Origin: Herbidospora galbida
GTDB taxonomy: Bacteria; Actinomycetota; Actinomycetes; Streptosporangiales; Streptosporangiaceae
Assembly: GCF_005233835.1 (NCBI RefSeq)
Contig: NZ_SZQA01000005.1
Span: 1-64,000, forward strand
Length of the DNA: 64,000 nt
Reading direction: 5' to 3'
Part shown: positions 27,822-38,007 of the stretch, piece by piece
Position numbering within the stretch: position 1 is the first letter of the stretch
Layout of the letters: every line of letters begins with the position of its first letter
Notes under the pieces: generated by a model
Told to the model about the DNA's origin: nothing
Database searches by the model: none
Seen by the model: only the letters and a program-made list of their open reading frames with translations
Program-made: the position numbers and the translations under genes

Positions 27822-29112
27822 CGGTGGCGGCGAGGTCTCGGGTGCTGGTCTCCCGCAGCGCCAGCACGCAGCCGACGGTCACCAGGCAGCAGACCGCGAT
27901 GACGATGGAGATCGCCGTCGTGCCGCCGCCGCCCGACGAGGCGTCGAGCTGGGCGAACAGCAGCGGTCCGAGACCGGCGCCGAGCCCGGCGAACTGGTAG
28001 CCGAGCGAGGCGCCCGTGTACCGGTTCCTGGTGGGGAAGAGCTCGGCGTAGAGGGCGGCTAGCGGGCCGTACATGAGCGGGTGGATGATCGCCTGGCCGA
28101 GCACCAGCGCCAGGGTGAGAACGACCACGCTCCCGGTGTTCACCATCGGGAACAGCACGAAGGCGAAGACGGCCATCAGCAGCGCGCCGACGAGCACGAC
28201 CGGCCGACGCCCGGTCCGGTCGGAGAGCGCCGACCACCCGATGATGCTCACCACGGCCAGCGCCGACGAGAGCGTCAGGCCGTTGAGCACGTCCTGGCGG
28301 GCGAAGCCGGTCCGCACCCCGTAGGCGATCAGGTAGGTGGTGAGGGTGCCCTGCGCCACGAAGGCCGACAGGCCGACGCCCACGCCGAGCAGCAGGGTCC
28401 GGGGATGGTCGCGGAGGACCTCCAGCAGCGGCATCCGGGTGGTGCGCTCGGCCGCCGCGAACACCGGGGTCTCCTCGACCCGCAGCCGGACGAACAGCCC
28501 GACGGCCAGCAGCAGGATGCTCAGCAGGAACGGCACCCGCCAGCCCCAGCTCAGGAACGCCTGCTCGTCGAGCAGGGCGGCGGTGCCGCTCAGCGCACCG
28601 GTCGAGAGCACCATGCCGAACGGGGCGCCGGCGTTGGTGAAGCTCGCCCACAGGCCGCGCCTGCTGGTCGCGTGCTCGGCCGACATCAGCACGGCCCCGC
28701 CCCACTCGCCGCCGATCGCCAGGCCCTGCACGATCCGCAGCGCGACGAGCGCCACGGGGGCGAGCACGCCGATCTGGTCGTAGGTGGGCAGCACGCCGAT
28801 GAGGAAGCTCGCCAGACCCATCAGGGTCATGGTGAGGACCAGCATGCGCTTGCGGCCGAGCCGGTCGCCGAAGTGACCGAAGATCATCCCGCCCAGGGGC
28901 CGGGCGAGATAGCCCGTGGCGAAGGTGCCGAAGCTGGCGACCGTCGCCGTGAGCGGGTCGAGGGTGGAGAAGAAGACCTTCCCGAAGACCACCGCCGAGG
29001 CGGTGGCGTACAGCAGGAAGTCGTAGTACTCGATGACGCTGCCCAGGAAGCTTGAAGCCACCGCGCGGCGGAGCTGAACCTGGCTTCCGGGTAAGACCGA
29101 TGGGTCCGACAT
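27814..29112 (-). CDS. MFS transporter, metabolite:H+ symporter (MHS) family
   Basis: The 432-aa protein has about 12 membrane segments and the MHS signature region (SVIEYYDFLLYATASA, GHFGDRLGRKRML, GGEWGGAVLM). This family imports organic acids such as shikimate, dicarboxylates and aromatic acids with protons. The acyl-CoA ligase gene overlaps its stop, so both are likely one transcript. A TGACGGACGTCAAT palindrome lies 65 bp before its start and recurs upstream of the neighbouring amidohydrolase gene, suggesting shared control by the PaaX-type regulator. Confidence 0.88.
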   Translation of the reverse strand: MSDPSVLPGSQVQLRRAVASSFLGSVIEYYDFLLYATASAVVFGKVFFSTLDPLTATVASFGTFATGYLARPLGGMIFGHFGDRLGRKRMLVLTMTLMGLASFLIGVLPTYDQIGVLAPVALVALRIVQGLAIGGEWGGAVLMSAEHATSRRGLWASFTNAGAPFGMVLSTGALSGTAALLDEQAFLSWGWRVPFLLSILLLAVGLFVRLRVEETPVFAAAERTTRMPLLEVLRDHPRTLLLGVGVGLSAFVAQGTLTTYLIAYGVRTGFARQDVLNGLTLSSALAVVSIIGWSALSDRTGRRPVVLVGALLMAVFAFVLFPMVNTGSVVVLTLALVLGQAIIHPLMYGPLAALYAELFPTRNRYTGASLGYQFAGLGAGLGPLLFAQLDASSGGGGTTAISIVIAVCCLVTVGCVLALRETSTRDLAATDA

Positions 29113-29176
29113 GACTGAGCTCCTCGATCAGGAGAGTGAGCCGCTGCGCCTGCTGCCCGGAGGTTAGGCACATTCA

Positions 29177-29190
29177 TGACGGACGTCAAT
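29177..29190. promoter_or_regulatory. Candidate PaaX-type operator, copy 1
   Basis: TGACGGACGTCAAT contains TGAC/GTCA arms around four bases. The same pattern TGACnnnCGTCAAT occurs at 30087-30100. It lies before the MFS/acyl-CoA ligase genes. Confidence 0.55.
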
Positions 29191-29203
29191 CCTTTGCCCA
29201 CTA

Positions 29204-30064
29204 TCAACTCAGGCCGAGCAGCCGGGCCGCGTTCTCCTTGAGGATCTTCGGCCGCACCTCGGGCTTGATGTCGAGCTTGTCGAAGTCGGCCAGCCACCGG
29301 TCGGGCGTGATCATCGGGTAGTCGGAGCCGAACAGCACCTTGTCCTTGAGCAGTGTGTTGGCGTACCGGACGAGGATCGGCGGGAAGTACTTCGGCGACC
29401 AGCCCGACAGGTCGATGTAGACGTGGGGCTTGTGCGTGGCGACGGCCAGGGCCTCGTCCTGCCAGGGGAACGACGGGTGGGCCAGGATGATCCGCAGCTC
29501 GGGGAAGTCCACGGCGACGTCGTCGACGAGCATCGGGTTGGAGTACTTCAGCCGGATCCCGCCGCCGCCGGGCAGGCCCGCGCCGATGCCGGTCTGGCCC
29601 GTGTGGAACAGCGCCGGCACGCCCAGTTCCTCGATCGCCTCGTAGAGGGGGTAGGCCGCCCGGTCGTCCGGCGCCATGCCCTGGACGCTCGGATGGAACT
29701 TGAAGCCGCGCACCCCGTACTCGCCCACCAGCCTGCGGGCCTCCCTGACCCCCGCCCTGCCCTTCCACGGGTCGACGCTGGCGAACGGGATCAGCACGTC
29801 GGGATGGGCCGCGCAGCTCTCGGCGACCTCCTCGTTGGAGATGCGCGGATGCCCGGTCGCGTGCTCGGCGTCGACGGTGAACACCACGGCGGCCATGCGG
29901 CGTTCGCGGTAGTGGGCGGCCATCTCGGGGATCGTCGGGCGGGCGCCCTCCTTGAAGTACTTCGCCGAGGCGGCGTTCAGGTCGTCGCTCAGCGAGGCGT
30001 GCCCGTCGGCGGAGACCTCGGCGTGCGTGTGGACGTCGATGGCGACGAGTTCGCCGACGTTCAT
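29204..30064 (-). CDS. Amidohydrolase-2 family enzyme (ACMSD/gamma-resorcylate decarboxylase-like)
   Basis: The 286-aa TIM-barrel protein begins VAIDVHTHAEV (metal-binding HxH) and contains KFHPSVQGM, ILAHPSFPW and LFGSDYPM, the metal- and acid-contacting motifs of the ACMSD group. Members decarboxylate or hydrolyse aromatic and related acids. It sits between the MFS/acyl-CoA ligase unit and a divergent PaaX-type regulator, with a palindromic site in the 72-bp gap. A role in side-chain or ring processing of an imported aromatic acid is inferred; the reaction itself is not established. Confidence 0.8.
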   Translation of the reverse strand: MNVGELVAIDVHTHAEVSADGHASLSDDLNAASAKYFKEGARPTIPEMAAHYRERRMAAVVFTVDAEHATGHPRISNEEVAESCAAHPDVLIPFASVDPWKGRAGVREARRLVGEYGVRGFKFHPSVQGMAPDDRAAYPLYEAIEELGVPALFHTGQTGIGAGLPGGGGIRLKYSNPMLVDDVAVDFPELRIILAHPSFPWQDEALAVATHKPHVYIDLSGWSPKYFPPILVRYANTLLKDKVLFGSDYPMITPDRWLADFDKLDIKPEVRPKILKENAARLLGLS

Positions 30065-30086
30065 GAGCCCTCCTTGGGCACAAATC

Positions 30087-30100
30087 TGACTTTCGTCAAT
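30087..30100. promoter_or_regulatory. Candidate PaaX-type operator, copy 2
   Basis: TGACTTTCGTCAAT matches the 29177-29190 site outside a 3-base variable centre. It lies 23 bp before the amidohydrolase start and 36 bp before the PaaX-like start, so it can control both directions. Confidence 0.6.
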
Positions 30101-30136
30101 TATGTGCCTGACATCTGGCCCGTCTACGCTTTCGCT

Positions 30137-30970
30137 GTGACCATCGGCGGTGACGACGAACCGGCCGCGCCCTCCGCGCGCCCCCAGTCCCTGATCTTCA
30201 GCTTCCTCGGCGTCTACGCCCTCGACCGCGGCACCGCCATCTCCTCGGGCAGCGTCATCGAAGTGTTCGCCCGCCTCGGCGTCTCAGAGGAGGCCGTCCG
30301 GTCGACGCTCGCGCGCATGGTCAAACGCAACCTGCTGGTGCGTCACCGGCTGGGCCGGCGGGTCTACCTCGGGCTCACCCCCCACGCCGAGACCGTGCTG
30401 CGCGACGGCCGCCGCCGCGTCTGGGAGACCGGCGCGGTCAACCGCGACTGGGACGGCACCTGGACCGTCGTCGGCTTCTCGCTGCCCGACAGCCGCCGGA
30501 GCACCCGCCACGACCTGCGCTCACGTCTCGTCTGGGCCGGATTCGGGCCGCTGCAGAGCGGGCTGTGGATCACGCCGGGCACCAAAGACGTCACGGGCGT
30601 CCTCGACGGGCTCGACGTCGACGACCACGTCACGGTGCTGACCGCCCGCGCGTACACGCCGACCGAGGCCGCCGACCTGGTCGCCAAGGCCTTCGACATC
30701 GAGCAGATCGCCCGCCGCTACCGCGCCTTCCTGGCCCGATGGGACGTGCCCGACCCGCTCCCCGACGCCCCCGACGACCTCGTGCGGCAGCTCCTGCTGC
30801 ACACCGACTGGCTGCAGCTCGTCCGGCAGGACCCGCACCTGCCGGCCGAGCATCTCCCTGACGACTGGCCGGCCATCCGGGCGGAGCAGGTCTTCCACGC
30901 GCGCGCGGAAGAATACGTGCGCCCCGCCCGGACGGTCGCCGACGGCGTCCTGGACGAACTCATCCCATGA
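30137..30970 (+). CDS. PaaX-family transcriptional regulator
   Basis: The start GTG 30137 gives 277 aa; no Shine-Dalgarno is evident and a leaderless transcript is possible. The N-terminal winged helix (SLIFSFLGVYALDRG, VSEEAVRSTLARMVKRNLL) and the PaaX central and C-terminal domains (WDGTWTVVGFSLPDSRR, RAFLARWD, LLHTDWLQLVRQDPHLPAEHLP) are clear. PaaX proteins repress aromatic catabolic genes and are usually released by aryl-CoA esters. An acyl-CoA ligase in the neighbouring unit would make such a ligand. The last 11 bp overlap the convergent esterase gene. Confidence 0.88.
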   Translation: MTIGGDDEPAAPSARPQSLIFSFLGVYALDRGTAISSGSVIEVFARLGVSEEAVRSTLARMVKRNLLVRHRLGRRVYLGLTPHAETVLRDGRRRVWETGAVNRDWDGTWTVVGFSLPDSRRSTRHDLRSRLVWAGFGPLQSGLWITPGTKDVTGVLDGLDVDDHVTVLTARAYTPTEAADLVAKAFDIEQIARRYRAFLARWDVPDPLPDAPDDLVRQLLLHTDWLQLVRQDPHLPAEHLPDDWPAIRAEQVFHARAEEYVRPARTVADGVLDELIP

Positions 30971-32327
30971 CGCAGGCCGTGCCGTTGAGCGTGAACCCGG
31001 TCGGGTTCGCGTTGGTGCCGCTGTAGGTGCCCTGCACGCCGAAGCCGGCCCGGCCCTGCGGCGCGATGGTGCCGTTGTAGTTGACGTTGCGCGCGGTGAC
31101 CTGCGTGCCCGACTGCGTCACGGTGGCGTTCCACGCGTTGGTCACCCGCTGGTTGCCGGCCCACGACCAGGTCACGGTCCAGCCGTTGACGGCCGTGCTC
31201 CCGGTGTTCGTGACGCTGACCTCGGCGGTGAACCCGTTGGGCCACGTGTTCGGCACGTAGGTGACCCGGCAGCCGGAACCGGGGTTCGGCGAGGGACTGG
31301 GCGACGGCGACGGGCTCGGGCTCGGCGACGGCGACGGGCTGGGCGACGGGCTGGGCGACGGGCTGGGCGACGGGCTGGGCGACGGGCTCGGCGACGGGCT
31401 CGGTTCGCTGGTCAGGCCGAAGAACTGGATCGCGGCCGCGGCCATGCCGCCGCTCGGGAGGCTGTGCCCGGCGCCCTGGATGCTGTAGGCCTCGACCCGC
31501 ACCGTGCCGGACGAGTCGGCGTAGCGACGGCGGTTCCAGTTGGCCTGCGGCGTGTCACTGCTGGTGGGCGTCTGGCTCAGCCCGAACACGTTCGTCCACT
31601 GGTCGATCGCCTGCTGGTGGGTGGCGTAGAAGACCAGGTTGTCGTTGGTGCCGTGCCAGAGCTGGACCCTCGGGCGAGGGCCGCTGTAGCCCGGGTAGGC
31701 CGCCCTGACCAGGTCGCCCCACTGCTGCGGCGTCTTGTTGATGCGCCCGGAGGCGCAGTCGCTGACCCCCGGCGAGGGGACGTAGTCGGCCTCGTTCGGG
31801 AAGCACGCGAACGGCACCCCCATGAACGCCGCTCCCGCCTTGAACACGTCGGGGTAGTTGCCGAGCATGATGTTGGTCTCCATGCCGCCGGCGGAGCTGC
31901 CGGTGACGAAGAGCCGGTTGGCGTCGCCGTTGTGGCGCTGCCGGGTGTAGTTGACCATCGACAGCAGCGAGACGGGGTCGCTGCCGCCGTTGCGCACCTG
32001 CGAGGCCGCCGACCACGAGTCGAAGCAGTTGCCCTTCTTCGACGCCGACGGGTAGATGACGATGAAGCCGTACTGGTCGGCGAGGGACCGGAACTCCGAG
32101 CCCGAGAAGAACCCCGGTCCGGAGCCTCCGCAGCCGTGCATGGCGAGCACGATCGCCGGGCTGGGCCGCACGTTGTCCGGCACGTACAGATGCATGCGCA
32201 GGTTGCCGGGGTTGCTGCCGAAGTTGGTCACCTCGGTCAGCGTGGCAGCGGCCGCTGGCTGTCCGGCCGCCAGGATCGTGGCGGCGTACACCACTCCGGC
32301 GGCGACGACGGCGGTCAATCGCTTCAT
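30960..32327 (-). CDS. Secreted CE1-type acetylxylan/feruloyl esterase with CBM2
   Basis: The 455-aa protein has a signal peptide (1-27) and a PHB-depolymerase-type alpha/beta-hydrolase domain (about 28-310) with Ser145 (GSSAGG), Asp in HGTNDNL and His in GAGHSLP. A (Pro-Ser)n linker of about 40 residues (about 310-348) joins it to a C-terminal CBM2 (about 350-455, two Cys, conserved Trp). GAGGAGG precedes ATG 32327. CBM2 would target cellulose or xylan; deacylation of xylan is the likely job. It is divergent from a MarR gene, with a perfect palindrome between them. Confidence 0.86.
   Translation of the reverse strand: MKRLTAVVAAGVVYAATILAAGQPAAAATLTEVTNFGSNPGNLRMHLYVPDNVRPSPAIVLAMHGCGGSGPGFFSGSEFRSLADQYGFIVIYPSASKKGNCFDSWSAASQVRNGGSDPVSLLSMVNYTRQRHNGDANRLFVTGSSAGGMETNIMLGNYPDVFKAGAAFMGVPFACFPNEADYVPSPGVSDCASGRINKTPQQWGDLVRAAYPGYSGPRPRVQLWHGTNDNLVFYATHQQAIDQWTNVFGLSQTPTSSDTPQANWNRRRYADSSGTVRVEAYSIQGAGHSLPSGGMAAAAIQFFGLTSEPSPSPSPSPSPSPSPSPSPSPSPSPSPSPSPSPSPSPSPNPGSGCRVTYVPNTWPNGFTAEVSVTNTGSTAVNGWTVTWSWAGNQRVTNAWNATVTQSGTQVTARNVNYNGTIAPQGRAGFGVQGTYSGTNANPTGFTLNGTACVMG
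31289..31403 (-). repeat. Tandem (Pro-Ser)n-coding linker repeat
   Basis: Imperfect 6-12-bp units (GGGCTGGGCGAC on the plus strand) repeat over about 115 bp and encode the flexible Pro-Ser linker between esterase and CBM2. Such tracts can change length by slippage. Confidence 0.85.
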
Positions 32328-32464
32328 CGGCCCTCCTCTGGTCGACGTCCTGACGCCAGCCGGTATACGAGCGGCACGAAGGGCCGGTCAAGCTTCGCCT
32401 GAAAGGGATCACGAACGAACGATCATGGAAATGCGCTGCTCATGCTGGTCATCGGGCCATTGCT

Positions 32465-32481
32465 TATCAAGTAGCTTGATA
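32465..32481. promoter_or_regulatory. MarR-type operator palindrome
   Basis: TATCAAG-TAG-CTTGATA is a perfect 7-bp inverted repeat 41 bp before the MarR start and 138 bp before the divergent esterase start. The AT-rich palindrome is typical of MarR autoregulation. Confidence 0.75.
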
Positions 32482-32521
32482 TAGAGGCCCGGAAACTTAC
32501 ATCGCCCGTTATGGTCGTGCG

Positions 32522-32974
32522 GTGACCTCGCGCCCCATCGCACCGGACGCCCCTCGGCTGAGCTATCTGGTCTACCGGCTGGAGCGGCGCATCCGCGCCC
32601 GGCTCGACGAAGCCCTCGCGCTCTACGGCATCACGACGACCGAATACATGGCGCTGGGAGAACTGCGCGTACGTGACGGCCTGTCCTCGGCCGAACTGGC
32701 CCGGATCGCCTTCGTCACGCCGCAGGCGATGAACCTGGTGGTCCGCGACCTGGAGAAACGCGGTCTCATCCACCGTGACGCCCACCCCGACGGCGGGCGG
32801 ATCCTGCGCGTCCATCTGTCGCGTCAGGGCCGGGCGGCGCTGCGGAGGTGCGACCGCGCGCTCGACGGCATAGAAGACGACATGCTCGCCGACCTCGACG
32901 ACAGCACGCGCGTCACACTGCTGGAGGCACTCATGCGATGCACCCGGGCCCTGCACCCGCCCGGGCCTGGGTGA
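32522..32974 (+). CDS. MarR-family transcriptional regulator
   Basis: The 150-aa protein starts at GTG 32522 and contains the MarR winged helix: LSSAELARIAFVTPQAMNLV, DLEKRGLIHRD, and the wing DGGRILRVHLSRQG. It is a dimeric repressor that likely binds the palindrome at 32465-32481 and controls itself and perhaps the divergent esterase gene. The ligand is unknown. A strong hairpin overlaps its stop codon. Confidence 0.92.
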   Translation: MTSRPIAPDAPRLSYLVYRLERRIRARLDEALALYGITTTEYMALGELRVRDGLSSAELARIAFVTPQAMNLVVRDLEKRGLIHRDAHPDGGRILRVHLSRQGRAALRRCDRALDGIEDDMLADLDDSTRVTLLEALMRCTRALHPPGPG

Positions 32975-32992
32975 TCTCCCGAAATCACCCAG
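32967..32992. terminator. Bidirectional terminator between marR-like and xylanase genes
   Basis: CTGGGTGAT and its complement form 9-bp arms around an 8-nt loop; the stem can extend to CCGGG/CCCGG at 32961-32998. It spans the MarR stop codon and lies 120 bp past the xylanase stop on the other strand. Confidence 0.75.
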
Positions 32993-33112
32993 ACCCGGTG
33001 GTGGACTCAGGCGCCAGTGGCGCGGCCTCGCCGTCGTCGCCTGGGGTCCTCCAGGCGGGTCAGGATGGCGATCGAGGCCGCGCTCACCGATGCGATCAGA
33101 AGCGGGTCGTGC

Positions 33113-34717
<1,605 letters not shown>

Positions 34718-34745
34718 TCAGGCTGGGCCGACCGCCTCGGAGACT

Positions 34746-34775
34746 TAGTGTGGAAACCCAACCGAAACATGTCAA
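34746..34775 (-). promoter_or_regulatory. Candidate xylanase promoter
   Basis: A perfect TTGACA -35 hexamer (34770-34775) is followed, after 17-18 bp, by the poor -10 candidates CACACT or ACACTA. Transcription would begin near 34738, about 145 nt before the start codon. Confidence 0.3.
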
Positions 34776-35068
34776 CACCGGAGCGAAATTTTCGGCGGCC
34801 ATGCCGCCTGGCCTGATGGGCCACACATCGGTCCGGACAGGGAGCGACGAGGCATCCCGATCCCGGCGGGCGGCGAAAATTTAACGACGACGGACCGCTG
34901 CAAGTTTCATGCTCACGCCGTAATTTACGGAAGCCGAAACGGCTTGTCAGCACGCGGCGGCGCGCCGTCAAGGCCCCGGGAGGCCCTTGACGCCGTCTCG
35001 CCCGCTGTATTTACTCACCGCCAGCACCACCAGACGCCGGGACGCCGAAGGGAGGTCGCACTACGATG

Positions 35069-35082
35069 TGCTAGCGCTAACA
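35069..35082. promoter_or_regulatory. LacI-type operator upstream of the xylanase
   Basis: TGCTAGCGCTAACA is one base from the palindrome TGTTAGCGCTAACA and of the same class as the sites at 1125, 1246 and 26158. It lies about 300 bp upstream of the TTGACA box, farther than usual for a repressor. Confidence 0.55.
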
Positions 35083-35149
35083 GGGCCGAGCCTGTTCAGC
35101 GCGACGTCGTAGGGCCTGGGTGGCACCACACTCCTGGGTCCCCGTGTCG

Positions 35150-35182
35150 GTCGCTCTGCCTTCGCGAAGAAGGCAGAGCGAC
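35150..35182 (-). terminator. Terminator of the TPR-protein gene
   Basis: GTCGCTCTGCCTTC and its complement give perfect 14-bp arms with a 5-nt loop, 11 bp beyond the stop of the gene ending at 35193. Confidence 0.85.
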
Positions 35183-35192
35183 GCAAGGACCG

Positions 35193-36662
35193 TCAGCCGC
35201 CGGCGACCAGCCGGCCGCGGAACTCCGCGGTCGCGCTCTGCAGCAGCTGGTTCAGGTGCTCGATCTCGGCCTCGGTCGGTTCGCGCCTGAGGTCGACGTT
35301 GATCGCGAAGTCCCCGTTCTCGACGGTCACGGCGAGATCGGCCAGCAGATCCCCCGGCAGCCTGCCGAGGACGAACTCCCGGAACGCGTCGGCGATCGCC
35401 CCCTGGACGTCGCCGCAGCCGCACGACCGCCCGGCCGCGATGGCCGTGAGATGGCTCCGCCCGGTGATCGCGTCGGGATGGGCGACGTCCAGCGTCGCCA
35501 GCCCGGCCTCCACGACGTGCCGGGCCTCGTCGAGCCGGTCGGCGTGCTGCAGGAAGAGCCCGAGCGCGATCCGCGATCGGCCGAGGATCTCGTGGTCGGT
35601 GCCGAGGTCGGCCACCCCGACGGCCGCCCGCAACCGTTCCTCCGCCTCGGCGGGCCGACCGGCCGCCGCCAGCGCCAGCCCCCAGTTGCGCAGCAGCTGG
35701 GCGTGGTACTCGGGACGGCCGAGGCCGTCGGCCCTGGTCTGGACCCGGGCGTAGGTGTCGAGCGCCCCGGTCGTGTCCCCCGCGTCGTCCTGCGCCATGG
35801 CCAGGGCGAGCGCCGCCATGAACGCGTCGTGCTCGCGGCCCTGCCGGTCGTAGGAGGCGAGCACCTTCTTGATCGTCTCGATCCGTCCGGCCTCGTCGCC
35901 GGCGTCGCCACCGATGTTGGCCAGCTGGGAGAGCGCGTTGAGCGTCGCCTGGTGGTCGGGCCCGAGACGCGCCTCCAGGGCGTCGACGAGCCGGGTGAGC
36001 ACGGCCTTCCCCAGCACCGGGTCGCGGCCCGACCGCTCGACGGCCGCGTACGCGATGCCCTCGACCACCTCGTCGGGCAGCTGGTCGAGCGCGGAGAACG
36101 GGGGCTCATCGGCCCCGCCGAGCACGATGATCTCCCCCCGCACCGCCAGCGCGGCGGCGACCCGCTCGTGGCCGCTGCGCCAGAAGTTGCCGACCGCCTC
36201 CTCGATCACCTCACGGGCCCGCGCGACGTCGCCGCGGCGGAGCAGGAGGTCGGCCAGCGGTTCGAGCGCGAAGGCGTAGCCGGGGTGCTCCCGGCCGTAG
36301 AAGTCCTCGCGCTCCTGAAGGTTGCGACGCAGCTCGGTCTCGGCCTCGTCGAGCCGGTCGGCGACGGCCAGCACCATGCCGAGGTTGAGCCGGTAGGTCA
36401 GCTGCTCCTTGCGGGTCTCGTGGTCGGCGGACGGCGTACCGGAACAGGCGGTTCGAAAACAGTCGACCGCCCGGTCCAGCTGGCCGGAGGCGAAGAAGAC
36501 GTTGCCGAGATCGCACTGGACGGAGGCCCATTCGTGGCTCCCCCTGCCGTGCCGGCGCTCGACCTTCAGCGCTTCCTTCCGCATGACCTGCTCGGCGTCG
36601 ACCAGCCGGCCCTCGCGCAGCAGCCCGAACGCGATGTCGAACGACGACGGTGATCTTGACAT
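35193..36662 (-). CDS. Tetratricopeptide-repeat protein of unknown function
   Basis: The 489-aa soluble protein is built of helical repeats with TPR/Kinesin-light-chain-like spacing, for example VQCDLGNVFFASGQLDRAVDCF, LNLGMVLAVADRLDEAETEL, LLRNWGLALAAAGRPAEAEERL and LFLQHADRLDEARHVVEAG. The last 60 residues form a separate segment (FAINVDLRREPTEAEIEHLN). No signal peptide or enzymatic motif is seen. TPR folds mediate protein contacts; no partner is evident among the neighbours. It is a single-gene unit with its own terminator. Confidence 0.75.
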   Translation of the reverse strand: MSRSPSSFDIAFGLLREGRLVDAEQVMRKEALKVERRHGRGSHEWASVQCDLGNVFFASGQLDRAVDCFRTACSGTPSADHETRKEQLTYRLNLGMVLAVADRLDEAETELRRNLQEREDFYGREHPGYAFALEPLADLLLRRGDVARAREVIEEAVGNFWRSGHERVAAALAVRGEIIVLGGADEPPFSALDQLPDEVVEGIAYAAVERSGRDPVLGKAVLTRLVDALEARLGPDHQATLNALSQLANIGGDAGDEAGRIETIKKVLASYDRQGREHDAFMAALALAMAQDDAGDTTGALDTYARVQTRADGLGRPEYHAQLLRNWGLALAAAGRPAEAEERLRAAVGVADLGTDHEILGRSRIALGLFLQHADRLDEARHVVEAGLATLDVAHPDAITGRSHLTAIAAGRSCGCGDVQGAIADAFREFVLGRLPGDLLADLAVTVENGDFAINVDLRREPTEAEIEHLNQLLQSATAEFRGRLVAGG

Positions 36663-36840
36663 GCCCGGGAGTATAGGGACCCCCGTTCGCGCGCCTCAGC
36701 CTGATCGCGGGCGCCCACACGGTCCACAGCATGTCGGGGGCCCGGTCGCCGGGATGAAACTTTCACGCCGCACGGCCGCCGACCTCGCGGGGATTCGACG
36801 GGTTCGCCACCCCGCCGCAAAGGTAATGCAAACTTCAACC

Positions 36841-37710
36841 ATGAGCGACGAGTGGGCGGCCGCCCGGGAGCTCGGCAGGTTCCTCCGCTCTCGGCGCGAG
36901 AAGACGGCGCCGGGAGACCTCGGGCTGGAGCCCGGCCCGCGGCGGAAGGTCGACGGACTCCGCCGTGAGGAGGTCGCCGTGCTGGCGGGCCTGAGCACCG
37001 ACTACTACCAGCGCCTGGAACAGGGCCGGAGCGCCCACCCCTCCGACGCCGTCCTCGACTCGATCGCCGACGCCCTCGACCTGGACGAGGTGGAGCGACG
37101 CCACCTGATGAGACTGGCGCGGCTCACGCGCCGGACGCGGCCGTCGCCCGGCCGCGCGGCCGACCGGGTGCCGAGGAACGCCCGGCTGCTGCTCTCGGCG
37201 GTCGACCTGCCCGCGTTCGTCGCCAGCCGGCACCTCGACATGCTCGCGTGGAACGGCATGGCCGCCGCGCTGCTGGGCGATCCGCGCCGGCTTCCGCCCG
37301 ACCGGCGCAACGTGCTCCTCACCCTGTTCCACGAGATCCCCAGGCCGCGGTGCCCGGCCTGGGAATCCGTGGCCCTCGACTACATCGGCATCCTGCGCGC
37401 CGCCGTCTCCACCGACCCCGACCACCCCAGGGCGCGTGCGGTCGTGGACGAACTCAGCGTCACCAGCTCCGAGTTCCGCCGGATGTGGGCCCGCCACGAC
37501 GTCAGGGAGGGCGTCCACGGCACCAAGACCTTCCGGCACCCCCACGTCGGCGACATCGCCGTCGAGTGGGACGCCTACCCGCTGGAGCCCCCGCCCGGCC
37601 CCCTGATGGTCGTGTTCACTCCCCAGCCAGGCCACGAGGAGCGGCTACGCCTCCTGAAGGTCGTCGCGGACGCCGACGGGTCAGCGCTCCCAGACCTCCC
37701 ACGCGGTTGA
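36841..37710 (+). CDS. MmyB-type XRE helix-turn-helix regulator
   Basis: ATG 36841 (MSDEWAAARELGRFLRSRRE) is preferred; the in-frame ATG at 36826 would put AAAGG too close. The 289-aa protein has an N-terminal XRE helix-turn-helix (LRREEVAVLAGLSTDYYQRLEQGR) and a MmyB-like ligand-binding domain (LDMLAWNGMAAALLGDP, LFHEIPRPRCPAWESVALDYIGILR, TKTFRHPHVGDIAVEWD). Related proteins often control an adjacent reductase or dehydrogenase; an aldo/keto reductase gene lies 1.3 kb downstream, beyond an AraC-type gene. It overlaps the convergent small secreted protein gene by 30 bp. Confidence 0.9.
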   Translation: MSDEWAAARELGRFLRSRREKTAPGDLGLEPGPRRKVDGLRREEVAVLAGLSTDYYQRLEQGRSAHPSDAVLDSIADALDLDEVERRHLMRLARLTRRTRPSPGRAADRVPRNARLLLSAVDLPAFVASRHLDMLAWNGMAAALLGDPRRLPPDRRNVLLTLFHEIPRPRCPAWESVALDYIGILRAAVSTDPDHPRARAVVDELSVTSSEFRRMWARHDVREGVHGTKTFRHPHVGDIAVEWDAYPLEPPPGPLMVVFTPQPGHEERLRLLKVVADADGSALPDLPRG

Positions 37711-37923
37711 GGTGTTCACGCAGTAGTACCAGTCACCCACGTGACCCTCCTGCTCCGCCTTCCGGTTCTCGTAGTAGCGCTCTACGCCCACGCAGTAGAG
37801 CTCGCCCACGTAGGAATTGACGAAGGAGTGGAGCAACGTGGCGGCCTGCGCCGGGGCGGCGGACAGGCCGACGCCGGCGAAAGCGGCCACTGCCATGACG
37901 GCGACGCGTGTTCTGAGCTGCAC
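37681..37923 (-). CDS. Small secreted protein, unknown function
   Basis: GTG 37923 with GGGAG 8 nt upstream gives 80 aa. A signal peptide (about 1-27, ending APAQA) is followed by a mature chain of about 53 residues that is rich in aromatic residues and has two cysteines (ELYCVGVERYYENR, WYYCVNTSTAWEVWER), probably disulphide-linked. Its 3' end overlaps the MmyB-type gene tail to tail. I do not recognise the family. Confidence 0.65.
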   Translation of the reverse strand: MQLRTRVAVMAVAAFAGVGLSAAPAQAATLLHSFVNSYVGELYCVGVERYYENRKAEQEGHVGDWYYCVNTSTAWEVWER

Positions 37924-38007
37924 GGTACGGCTCCCATCTGGATGTCGTACCGCCGACCGTAGGCCCGGCGTCCGGACGCTCCCTGGGTCTGGCGCGCCCA
38001 CCCACGG

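Noticed and set aside
35193-36662. NB-ARC/AfsR-type regulator call for the TPR-like protein
   Set aside because: No P-loop NTPase or DNA-binding domain is present; only helical repeats and a short tail are seen.
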